This document shows, in pieces, positions 8,574 through 15,616 of a stretch of DNA of 33,296 nt (position 1 is the stretch's first letter; each line of letters begins with the position of its first letter). Made by a program: the position numbers and the translations under genes. The DNA is from JBBKWJ01 sp037968895 (lineage in GTDB: Bacteria > Actinomycetota > Acidimicrobiia > Acidimicrobiales > SZUA-35), in NCBI GenBank assembly GCA_037968895.1, contig JBBKWJ010000270.1, positions 1 to 33,296 of the forward strand, written 5' to 3'. The notes below the pieces were generated by a model, which searched no databases, was not told where the DNA came from, and saw only the letters and a program-made list of their open reading frames with translations.

Positions 8574-9539
8574 CTACCCGGCCAAAGCGCCGGTGGCAAT
8601 CGCTATTCCGGCCGCAACGCCAATGACGATCCGGTACCAACCGAAAAGCTCAAAGCCTCGCTGCTCGAGCCAGGCAACCATCCATTTGACCGCGACTGCG
8701 GCCGAGACAAACGCGACGACGAGACCTATCAGCGGTGCCGTATAGCCAAAAGTGTCGATCAACGTGCCGCCGTTGTCCTTCGCTTCGTACAAGGTGGCTG
8801 CGGTCAGCGTGGCGAGACCGAGCAGGAAGCTGAATTCGACTGCGGCGGCGAGGGATAGGCCAACCATGACAGCAGCCACGATCGTAATGAGTGAACGCGA
8901 GGTCCCCGGCAGCAGCGCAATCGATTGGGCGACGCCAATGATGACGGCCTGGCGGATCGTAATCTCTGTCAAGGCCGCGCCGGCGCGACTAAAGGTGCCT
9001 CTGCGGGCCAGCCACAGGATCGCGAGGCCACCGATGAACCAGGTTGTCGCGATGGTGGTTGGTCCGAACAGGTTGTCTCTAATCGGGTCTTTAAGGGCGA
9101 GCGCGATTACGACTGTCGGAATGAATGCAGCAATCGACGCAAGCAACAACTGCTTGCCATCGTCATCGTTGCCGAAGAGCCCACGCAGCATCTGACGGAG
9201 GCGATTTCGATACAAGAGGATCACGGCCATGATGGCGCCGAGCTGGATGCAAATGGCATAGGTCTCGAGGGCGAGGTCGGCCTCCGTTGTGCCGCCAAGT
9301 CCGAGAAGTTCGTTGGTGACCAGTAGGTGGCCGGTCGAGCTCACAGGAAGATACTCGGTGAGTCCTTCTACTAGCCCGAGCACGATAGCTGCGAGCGGCG
9401 ACAAGTCGTCTGGCGCATTGGCCGGGCGAGCCAAAATAATCAGAATGCCGAGCACAAGCAACACGCCGACGCCACCCAAGATGGCGTTTCTTATCCCAGA
9501 GTCCCCTGGGGTCGCCGGCTTCGTTTCCACAGCGGTCAT
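8574..9539 (-). CDS. uppP: Undecaprenyl-diphosphatase (BacA/UppP type)
   Basis: Integral membrane phosphatase that converts undecaprenyl diphosphate to the monophosphate carrier used in peptidoglycan synthesis; high expression of this family gives bacitracin resistance. The family signatures are clear: EGLTEYLPVSSTGHL near residues 59-72, and PGTSRS in the second half. Multiple hydrophobic helices fill the rest. At 321 residues it is longer than the usual roughly 270. The extra part is an N-terminal segment of about 45 residues with an additional predicted membrane helix (AILGGVGVLLVLGILIIL) ahead of the conserved first helix. The chosen ATG at 9539 has GAGGAT just upstream; an ATG 78 bases further up is possible but less likely. 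It works with the uppS product encoded at 31552-32259. Confidence 0.93.
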   Translation of the reverse strand: MTAVETKPATPGDSGIRNAILGGVGVLLVLGILIILARPANAPDDLSPLAAIVLGLVEGLTEYLPVSSTGHLLVTNELLGLGGTTEADLALETYAICIQLGAIMAVILLYRNRLRQMLRGLFGNDDDGKQLLLASIAAFIPTVVIALALKDPIRDNLFGPTTIATTWFIGGLAILWLARRGTFSRAGAALTEITIRQAVIIGVAQSIALLPGTSRSLITIVAAVMVGLSLAAAVEFSFLLGLATLTAATLYEAKDNGGTLIDTFGYTAPLIGLVVAFVSAAVAVKWMVAWLEQRGFELFGWYRIVIGVAAGIAIATGALAG

Positions 9540-9640
9540 TTCATCCTCAGATTCGTCCGAGTGGACAGTCTGGCCCGGCTCACGCCTCAGATGGTGCCAT
9601 CGGGAGAAATCGCTCAAAGGATCGAAGCAGACGACCTAGG

Positions 9641-10795
9641 TCAGAACTGGGCGGTCGACGTCGGCAACCCGAACTTCATTCGCCCAAGTGGCTCCATAAG
9701 TCTTGGAGCAACCATGCCATGTTGAGTTGCGACATGGACGTCACGAAACACTCGTTGGAGGGGGCTCGACAGGTAGGCGGCTGAGCCGCCGCCATTTGTG
9801 TAACAAAGGTCAATGGCGAAGGCCGCGCGCTCGACCGCGTTGTTGGCGGCGAGACGCAGGAGACGCTTGCTCTCGTCGGCCATGGTCCCGGTTTGTGCTG
9901 CTTCATCCCAACAGCGGCCGACGGTGTCATCAACAAGCGCTCGAGCGGAGCGATACGCAGCTTCCGCCGCAGCCAGATCGGCCTGCACCGGAGCTCGTTC
10001 GCCGAGGCCCTTTGACGAACCAGCGGGCACCTTGGCCGCAAGGGCGACCAGCTCATCAACTGCCCGCCGGGCGAGACCGACGGCCACCATCGAGACCCCG
10101 AGGCCGAGTGCGCCCAAGAATGAGAATCGGTAGAGCGGACTGTCAACCACAGGCTCTGGTGAGTCGACGAAGGACACCCATCTGCCTTCGGGCACAAACG
10201 CATCACTCACTGTGTAATCGCCAGACCCTGTACCTTTCAGGCCCGCGACATGCCACGTGTCGAGGAGCTCGACGTCGGCTCTATCGAAGAACACGAACGG
10301 CGCTTTCACGGTCTTGTCGACGCCGTCGTCATTCGGCTCAACGATGCGGACGCCGCCGCCAATCGAGGTGCTGAAGCTTGATCCTGAGCCCCATTGCCAG
10401 CGACCACTCACGACGATGCCTCCATCGACCGCCCTGCCAACGCCAGCAGGCATGCCATACCCGCAAGCAACGCTTCGTGGATCGCCGAAAATTTCTTGGC
10501 CGTAGCGTGGCGGCAGGTAGCCGGAGTTGAGAGCAGTGGTGTTTGCGATCATGACCGACCACCCCGAAGCACCATCCCAGTAGGCCGTTCGTTCTATTGC
10601 GTCGAGCGCTTCGCCGACGCTGGCCTGGGCTCCTCCATAGGCGCCGGGTACCCACATCTTGAAGACACCAGTGTCAATAAAGGCCTCGGCAAGGTCAGTC
10701 GGAAGGCGACGGAGTTCTTCAATCTCGGCCGACCTTGCATCAGCTTGGCGAGCGACGGAGTCGACGCTCGCCCAAAACTCTGGACCAAGGTTCAT
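9641..10795 (-). CDS. Acyl-CoA dehydrogenase-fold flavoprotein (possible flavin-dependent monooxygenase)
   Basis: 384 residues with the acyl-CoA dehydrogenase fold, but closer to the branch containing HsaA/HpaB-like reduced-flavin monooxygenases and other type-2 C-terminal domain proteins. Seen: an N-terminal helical domain with FKMWVPGAYGGAQAS, a central beta domain with VSGRWQWGSGSSFS and GLKGTGSGDYTVSDAFVP, and a C-terminal helical domain ending SSPLQRVFRDVHVATQHGM. The last motif is typical of this monooxygenase-like group. The usual dehydrogenase C-terminal Glu-loop sequence is not apparent. The start is the ATG at 10795, with an imperfect -10 (TAAAAC) six bases before it. It lies 48 bases downstream of the RlmI-like gene on the same strand. 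The substrate is unknown. Confidence 0.85.
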   Translation of the reverse strand: MNLGPEFWASVDSVARQADARSAEIEELRRLPTDLAEAFIDTGVFKMWVPGAYGGAQASVGEALDAIERTAYWDGASGWSVMIANTTALNSGYLPPRYGQEIFGDPRSVACGYGMPAGVGRAVDGGIVVSGRWQWGSGSSFSTSIGGGVRIVEPNDDGVDKTVKAPFVFFDRADVELLDTWHVAGLKGTGSGDYTVSDAFVPEGRWVSFVDSPEPVVDSPLYRFSFLGALGLGVSMVAVGLARRAVDELVALAAKVPAGSSKGLGERAPVQADLAAAEAAYRSARALVDDTVGRCWDEAAQTGTMADESKRLLRLAANNAVERAAFAIDLCYTNGGGSAAYLSSPLQRVFRDVHVATQHGMVAPRLMEPLGRMKFGLPTSTAQF

Positions 10796-10843
10796 TTGGG
10801 GGTTTTAGCCGACGAGGCCGGAGGTGTCGAACTCTCGGGTATG

Positions 10844-12130
10844 TCAGCGTCGACGCGGGCGCCGCCGCGGCCGGCCAGCAGCGGCCTTCAAATACGATCC
10901 TTCAGGAAACGAGACGGGATGGTCGATTCCGTGATCGCTATATCGATCGAACGAGAACTCGTAGCCTGCGGCTGATGCGCCTTGACGAACTGCGTCACGG
11001 AACACGTCGGTGGTAACACGGCTCGAGCACGAGGCCTGCAACATCATGCCCCCCGGCTTCGTCACCCGAGCGCCAAGGCCAGCTAGCCGTTTATAGGCGA
11101 TCACCGCATTGTCGATGTGTCGCTTCTTGCTCGCGAACGAGGGAGGATCGATGATGACGAGGTCGAATTGTCGCCCTTCTCGAGCGAATCCTTCGAGGAT
11201 CTCGAACGCGTCGCCGACGGTCGAGTCGAAATGGCAGGCCTCAACCTTCGGATTCTCGATGTTGAGCCGGCGATTATCAAAGACTTCCTTGATCGCGTGA
11301 GGGCTGATATCGACGCTATGCACGCTTTTGGCCCCAGCGGCGGCGGCCGTGATGCTGAAGCCTCCCGAGCACGAGAATACGTCGAGCACGTCGGCGCCCT
11401 TCGCATACTCAGCGGCCAACTTGCGGTTGTCGCGCTGGTCGAGGAAGTAGCCAGTCTTCTGCCCAACGAGCACATCGGCATTGAAACGAAGGCCATTCTC
11501 GAGAAACTCGACGACTCCTTCTAGGTGTTCGCCCGCGAGAACTGAGCCGTCGTGCAGCGAGTCGGGCGCATCAGGAAGAACAGCCCGCGAGAGTCGAAGC
11601 ACGACTCTCGTACAACCAGCTTCGCCTAACGTGTCGAGAACGGCGCGCAGCACGCTGGCAAGATGAGGAAACCATGCGCTGGAGTACACCTTCACTACAA
11701 GCGTGGTTGCGTATAGATCAGCTACAAGGCCAGGAAAGCCGTCGTTCTCGCCGTTGATAAGCCGGAATCCGGTCGTTCTACGGTCGGCGAAGAGAGAGGC
11801 TCTGCGATCGTGGGCTTCACGCGCTCGAGCGGCCCAAAATGAGTCGTCAATAGTTGCCGGTTTGCCCTGGTGAAGAATTTTGAGCCTGATTGGTGAGTCA
11901 GGGTCGTAAAGTCCGATCGCGCAGAACGCACGATCATGATCAAACACAACAGCAAGGTCGCCAGACGTACCACCGTCGCTAATCGACGAGATCGCTCGAT
12001 CGAAGACCCACGGGTGTCCGCCTCGAATCTGGCGTTCTGCATCGCGAGACACCTTTACGGCGAGACGCGACGACGATGGCTTCTCGACGTGAGCGAGGGC
12101 GGTATCAATCTCATCAGCGAGCGTCGTCAT
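10844..12130 (-). CDS. RlmI-like class I rRNA methyltransferase
   Basis: S-adenosylmethionine-dependent methyltransferase of the RlmI/YccW family (23S rRNA 5-methylcytosine type), 428 residues. The N-terminal PUA-like part has RDAERQIRGGHPWVFDRAI at about 29-47, followed by the linker GENDGFPGLVADLY at 127-140. The Rossmann domain has GQKTGYFLDQRDNR near 223-236, the SAM motif DVLDVFSCSGGFS at 247-259 and the catalytic-loop IDPPSFA at 327-333. A late ASCSSRV segment supplies the family cysteine. It ends in a very basic tail (RPRRRPRRR), unusual and possibly RNA-binding. The ATG at 12130 is preferred over one 39 bases upstream, because a TATCGT -10 box sits eight bases before it. Confidence 0.88.
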   Translation of the reverse strand: MTTLADEIDTALAHVEKPSSSRLAVKVSRDAERQIRGGHPWVFDRAISSISDGGTSGDLAVVFDHDRAFCAIGLYDPDSPIRLKILHQGKPATIDDSFWAARAREAHDRRASLFADRRTTGFRLINGENDGFPGLVADLYATTLVVKVYSSAWFPHLASVLRAVLDTLGEAGCTRVVLRLSRAVLPDAPDSLHDGSVLAGEHLEGVVEFLENGLRFNADVLVGQKTGYFLDQRDNRKLAAEYAKGADVLDVFSCSGGFSITAAAAGAKSVHSVDISPHAIKEVFDNRRLNIENPKVEACHFDSTVGDAFEILEGFAREGRQFDLVIIDPPSFASKKRHIDNAVIAYKRLAGLGARVTKPGGMMLQASCSSRVTTDVFRDAVRQGASAAGYEFSFDRYSDHGIDHPVSFPEGSYLKAAAGRPRRRPRRR

Positions 12131-12138
12131 GAGGCAGC

Positions 12139-12144
12139 ACGATA
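12139..12144 (-). promoter_or_regulatory. -10 box of the RlmI-like gene (probably leaderless)
   Basis: On the minus strand TATCGT is followed by eight bases and the ATG at 12130. The spacing is one base longer than at most other genes here. Confidence 0.4.
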
Positions 12145-12240
12145 ACGCCTTGTTCGAGCCGACCAGCATTGGTCGTCAAGTCGTCAAGCAACGTCTCCAC
12201 TTGTCATCTAGGCTCTGGCCAACGTCACCCAAGGAGCACA

Positions 12241-12657
12241 ATGACCGCTGTTATCGATGTCCTCGCTCGCCTCGACATATTCTCGGGGCTCTCAAAGGCT
12301 GAACGAAACAAGATCCGCAAGCTCATGAGTCAGATCACGCTCCCCGCGGGGAAAACGTTCATTTCTGAGGGAGATGCCGGTCTAGAGGCATTCATCATTC
12401 TCAGCGGACGAGGCACCGTTCGGCGCGGCGGACGCGTGGTAGCAAGTATCGGCCCTGGCGATGTTGTCGGCGAGATGGCAGTTGTTGCGAGCATTCCCCG
12501 GACGGCGAGTGTGACGGCCGATACTGATATCGAGGCTGAAGTGCTCAATCGCAGGGAGTTCCTCTCTCTGATTGATCAGAATCCATCCATCGCCAAGAAG
12601 ATCATGATTGGGGCGCTTCATCGTCTCCACGAACTCGCACCGAGTATCACTGGGTAG
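12241..12657 (+). CDS. Small cyclic-nucleotide-binding domain protein
   Basis: 138 residues, almost entirely one cNMP-binding (CAP/CRP-type) beta-barrel. An N-terminal helix (DVLARLDIFSGLSKAERNKI) is followed by strands with LPAGKTFISEGDAG and the phosphate-binding cassette GEMAVVASIPRTASVTA, where the Glu and Arg that contact ribose and phosphate are present. There is no DNA-binding helix-turn-helix, so it is not a complete Crp-type regulator. It may be a free-standing ligand sensor or a partner subunit. The ATG at 12241 has AAGGAG at 12231-12236. A candidate -10, TAGGCT at 12209-12214, would give a leader of about 20 bases. Two tandem copies of GTCGTCAA at 12172-12187 lie in the divergent control region shared with the RlmI-like gene. 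Confidence 0.88.
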   Translation: MTAVIDVLARLDIFSGLSKAERNKIRKLMSQITLPAGKTFISEGDAGLEAFIILSGRGTVRRGGRVVASIGPGDVVGEMAVVASIPRTASVTADTDIEAEVLNRREFLSLIDQNPSIAKKIMIGALHRLHELAPSITG

Positions 12658-12664
12658 TCCCCCG

Positions 12665-14251
12665 TTACGGGCGCCATCCAAAGGTTCGCGTACCGGGGGT
12701 CAAGGTCCTGCGGGCAAGACGCGCCCAGTCACAGAGCATCGGTCTGGTATCTCGCGGGTCAATAACTTGTTCGATCTCGAAGAACTCCGCCGACCGATGT
12801 GGTGATCGAACCTTGTTGAGCCGTTCGGTGATCATTGCCTTCAAACCATCAGGATCATCGGATTCGGCAAGCTCGGCTTTGTACGCAACCTCGAGTCCGC
12901 CTTCGATTGGTAGCGACCCCCAATCGCCGGATGGCCATGCCAGCCGAAAGCTACGTGTCCCTGGCTTTCGGTTTGACGCGCCAGCAACGCCAAACGCCTT
13001 CCTAACCACGACGGTGCAATACGGGGTCGCAAGTTGATGCAACGCAGCAAGGACGACTGCCCCGTACCGAATCGTCGCTGCTTCTTCGGCTTCTTTGCCG
13101 ATAAGGAAGCCAGGACAGTCTTCAAGGTGCACGACCGGTAGATGAAACAGCGTTGCAAGGTCGAGCAGTCTGATGAGTTTGCGACACGAGTCGGCCGTCC
13201 AGCCGCCTCCATAGATCCGGGGATCTTCGGCGTAGACGGCAACCGGGATTCCGTCGAGTCTGGCAAAGCCACCAATTATCGAAGTGCCCCAAGAACGGCC
13301 AATCTCGAAGAAACTGTCATGGTCAAAGACAGAACTGATTATGGCCCGCATGTCATATGCCTGCCGCGGCTCACGAGGCACGATGTCGAGCAGCACGTCA
13401 TCGCGACGATCGGAATCGTCGCCCCAGTCTTCAATCGCTGGAAGCTCGTCGACACTCGTCGGTAGATACGACAAGAACTGCAAGGCCCGCTCGAATGCTT
13501 CGGATTCGGAAGCCACAACGTCGTCTACTGCTCCGTTTTGGCTATGGATTGAAGCAGAACCAAGCTCCTCCTTTGTGACCGACCCGAGCGCGGCCTGCTC
13601 GACGAGCGCTGGTCCCGCGATCATCATCTGGGCCGTGTCCTGCACGATGACGCAATAGTGAGCCGACGCAACGCGAAGCGCACCAAAGCCCGCCACCGAC
13701 CCGAGCGCAAGGGCTACTGACGGAGCGACGTTCAGATGGTCGAGCACGGTATGCCACCCCGCAAGCACCGGGATGTAGGTTCGTCCCGACTGTTCGATTG
13801 TTTTGACCGACCCGCCGCCCGCCATGCCATCGACCAGACGGACATGGGGAAGCCTCATTTCGAGGGCAATGTCCTCAGATGCCTCCCGCTTGGCCGAGAT
13901 CGAAGCATCGTTTGACCCGCCGCGAACAGTGAAGTCGTCGCCCGAGATCACCACGGGCCTGCCTTCCAGTTCAGCCAATCCGAAGACGAAGTTCGACGGC
14001 GTGAATTCGACAAGCGTTCCCTCGCTGTCATACGTGGCCATCCCTGCCGTTTTTCCGATTTCCCAGAAGCTGCCTTCATCGACGAACTCAGCGACACGTT
14101 CTCGAACGGTTAGCTTGCCGAAGTGGTGCTGACGCTCGACCTTCTCTGTTCCGCCAAGCGCTTCCGCTAGCCGTTCGCGCCGATGCAGGTCATCGATCTC
14201 GGGCTTCCACGTTGACTCGGGGTATGGGGATTCCGTGCGGGGCTGATCCAT
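12665..14251 (-). CDS. Acyl-CoA carboxylase carboxyltransferase (beta) subunit
   Basis: Carboxyltransferase subunit of a biotin-dependent acyl-CoA carboxylase, 528 residues. It has two crotonase-like halves. The N half contains VRERVAEFVDEGSFWEIG, PVVISGDDFTVRGG and VRLVDGMAGGGSVKT; the C half contains IISSVFDHDSFFEIG, the glycine-rich LEDCPGFLIGKEAE and a late LAWPSGDWG. The late motif ends SLPIEGG instead of the common GVMGPEGA, so substrate choice may differ from propionyl/acetyl-CoA enzymes. No biotin carboxylase or biotin carrier is encoded in the window. The start at 14251 is fixed by a TAGGGT -10 box seven bases upstream; a longer frame to 14428 would overlap the divergent shikimate kinase. 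Confidence 0.9.
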   Translation of the reverse strand: MDQPRTESPYPESTWKPEIDDLHRRERLAEALGGTEKVERQHHFGKLTVRERVAEFVDEGSFWEIGKTAGMATYDSEGTLVEFTPSNFVFGLAELEGRPVVISGDDFTVRGGSNDASISAKREASEDIALEMRLPHVRLVDGMAGGGSVKTIEQSGRTYIPVLAGWHTVLDHLNVAPSVALALGSVAGFGALRVASAHYCVIVQDTAQMMIAGPALVEQAALGSVTKEELGSASIHSQNGAVDDVVASESEAFERALQFLSYLPTSVDELPAIEDWGDDSDRRDDVLLDIVPREPRQAYDMRAIISSVFDHDSFFEIGRSWGTSIIGGFARLDGIPVAVYAEDPRIYGGGWTADSCRKLIRLLDLATLFHLPVVHLEDCPGFLIGKEAEEAATIRYGAVVLAALHQLATPYCTVVVRKAFGVAGASNRKPGTRSFRLAWPSGDWGSLPIEGGLEVAYKAELAESDDPDGLKAMITERLNKVRSPHRSAEFFEIEQVIDPRDTRPMLCDWARLARRTLTPGTRTFGWRP

Positions 14252-14258
14252 TTCGAAG

Positions 14259-14264
14259 ACCCTA
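14259..14264 (-). promoter_or_regulatory. -10 box of the carboxyltransferase gene (leaderless)
   Basis: On the minus strand TAGGGT is followed by seven bases and the ATG at 14251. TTCGAA lies 18 bases upstream as a poor -35. Confidence 0.5.
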
Positions 14265-14302
14265 ATCGTCGCTCCGACAGCGTTCGAATGCAGCAGATTG
14301 TT

Positions 14303-14327
14303 AGTCTGTTGTTTCAGACTCAGTCTG
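14303..14327. promoter_or_regulatory. Three AGTCTG half-sites before the shikimate kinase gene
   Basis: AGTCTG at 14303-14308, its inverse CAGACT at 14315-14320, and AGTCTG again at 14322-14327. The last two form a perfect palindrome around one base; the first two could form a stem with a 6-base loop. TAGTCT at 14302-14307 also fits a -10 box. The set lies 6 bases before the aroK ATG and could be an operator or alternative RNA hairpins. Confidence 0.4.
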
Positions 14328-14333
14328 CAGCCC

Positions 14334-14882
14334 ATGGAACCTTCACCAGCCCCCCAGCCCAAGCGCGAGCCGAACGTCGTCCTAACCGGCTTTAGCGGAA
14401 CCGGCAAGACCTCCGTCGGCCGTTTCATTGCGCAAGCGCTTGGCTATGCCTTCGTCGACACCGATCGAATTATCGAAGACCGTTGGGGACCAATTCCCAC
14501 GATCTTCGCTGATCGAGGCGAGCAGACGTTTCGATCATTCGAGCGCATCGTTGCCGCTGAGCTCGCCGAGCTCCCCAAGCTCGTAATTGCCACCGGCGGC
14601 GGAACTCTCCTGAACGAACACAACGTGACCACATTGGGCCGTCACGGCATCATCGTCTGCTTGTGCGCCACTCCCGAAACAATCCTCAAACGGGTTTCTC
14701 GTCGGCCAGGAACCAGGCCGCTGCTCCAGGGCCCAGACGCGGCGGCAACAATCGGAAGACTGCTGGCAGAGCGAGCCTCCTGCTACAACCGGTTCCGCCA
14801 GGTCGACACCACCGGTCTCAGCCATAACGAAGTAGCAAAGTTAGTCATCACGGTTGTCAGCAGAACGGGCAGCGCTGACTAG
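14334..14882 (+). CDS. aroK: Shikimate kinase-like protein
   Basis: ATP-dependent kinase that phosphorylates shikimate in the aromatic amino acid pathway; 182 residues, normal length. The Walker A motif GFSGTGKT is at 19-26, the DTD substrate-binding pair ends at Asp44, Arg67 lies in GEQTFRSFE, GGG is at 88-90, and the lid Arg128 is in RRPGTRPLL. All match shikimate kinase expectations, although no other aro gene is in the window. That leaves room for a related small-molecule kinase. The ATG at 14334 is favoured over an upstream TTG, which would lie inside the candidate promoter. It is divergent from the carboxyltransferase gene and converges on the dienelactone hydrolase gene with 12 bases between stops. 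Confidence 0.82.
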   Translation: MEPSPAPQPKREPNVVLTGFSGTGKTSVGRFIAQALGYAFVDTDRIIEDRWGPIPTIFADRGEQTFRSFERIVAAELAELPKLVIATGGGTLLNEHNVTTLGRHGIIVCLCATPETILKRVSRRPGTRPLLQGPDAAATIGRLLAERASCYNRFRQVDTTGLSHNEVAKLVITVVSRTGSAD

Positions 14883-14894
14883 TCACGAATGAAC

Positions 14895-15551
14895 TTAGGC
14901 TCGTAGATGCTCGGCGAAGAACGCCATCGTGGCTGCGCTCGCCTCGGTTGCCGCTAGCTCGTTGTATGAGCCGCGTGCATCGCAGTGGAACCCGTGATCG
15001 GCGTCGTAGACATGGATTGGCAAGTCAGGATGAGCGGCTCGGATCTTGGCCACATCTGACGCTGGGATGTGACCGTCCAACGCGCCAAAATGAAGCATCG
15101 TTGGAACGCGTGGCTGCAGATCGGCCATTCCCGCTATGCCGCCGCCGTAGTAGCCGACAGCAGCGGCGACTGGAAGCCGCGCCGATGCGAGCCAGGCCAT
15201 CGTGCCCCCGAAGCAGTAGCCGACGATGCCAACTGGTCCCGTGGCCGAGAGCCGGTCGATGCAGGCGGCGATGTCGGCCATGGTGTTGTCTGGGTTGAGC
15301 GCCGTCGCGAGTTCGATTCCCTTGCCAATGCCAGCTTCGTCGTATCCGAGTTCGACGCCTCGCTCCGCTCGGTCGAATACGGCGGGAGCAATCGAGTGGT
15401 ATCCGGCGTCGGCGAATCGATCAACAACCGATCGAATGTGCTCGTTGACTCCGAAAATCTCTTGGATCACGATGATCCCGGCAGTCGCATCCGGAGGTAC
15501 TACCTCGTATGCGTCGAACTCGTAGCCGTCAGCGCTGGTGATCGTTGGCAT
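14895..15551 (-). CDS. Dienelactone hydrolase family protein
   Basis: Cytoplasmic alpha/beta hydrolase of the dienelactone hydrolase family, 218 residues. The catalytic triad is Cys113 (GYCFGG), Asp159 (GALDGHIP) and His186 (DADHGFH). The N-terminus has IIVIQEIFGVNEHIR, which shapes the active site of this family. Family members open lactone rings such as dienelactone in chlorocatechol breakdown, but most genomic copies have unknown substrates. No other ring-cleavage gene is present here. The ATG at 15551 has AAGGGAG about five bases upstream. It lies 65 bases downstream of matB's stop on the same strand, so it may be co-transcribed with matB. Confidence 0.92.
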   Translation of the reverse strand: MPTITSADGYEFDAYEVVPPDATAGIIVIQEIFGVNEHIRSVVDRFADAGYHSIAPAVFDRAERGVELGYDEAGIGKGIELATALNPDNTMADIAACIDRLSATGPVGIVGYCFGGTMAWLASARLPVAAAVGYYGGGIAGMADLQPRVPTMLHFGALDGHIPASDVAKIRAAHPDLPIHVYDADHGFHCDARGSYNELAATEASAATMAFFAEHLRA

Positions 15552-15616
15552 GCGCACTCCCTTTGTCGTTAGCGAGAGAGTGCCACAGAGTTGGGCTCCT
15601 TGCACGATTGCGAACG

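Noticed and set aside
12131..12169. Upstream start of the RlmI-like gene at 12169
   Set aside because: The TATCGT box lies between the two ATGs, and the extra residues (MLVGSNKALSCCL) are not family-like.
14252..14428. Extension of the carboxyltransferase frame to 14428
   Set aside because: It crosses the start of the divergent shikimate kinase and the -10 box at 14259-14264.
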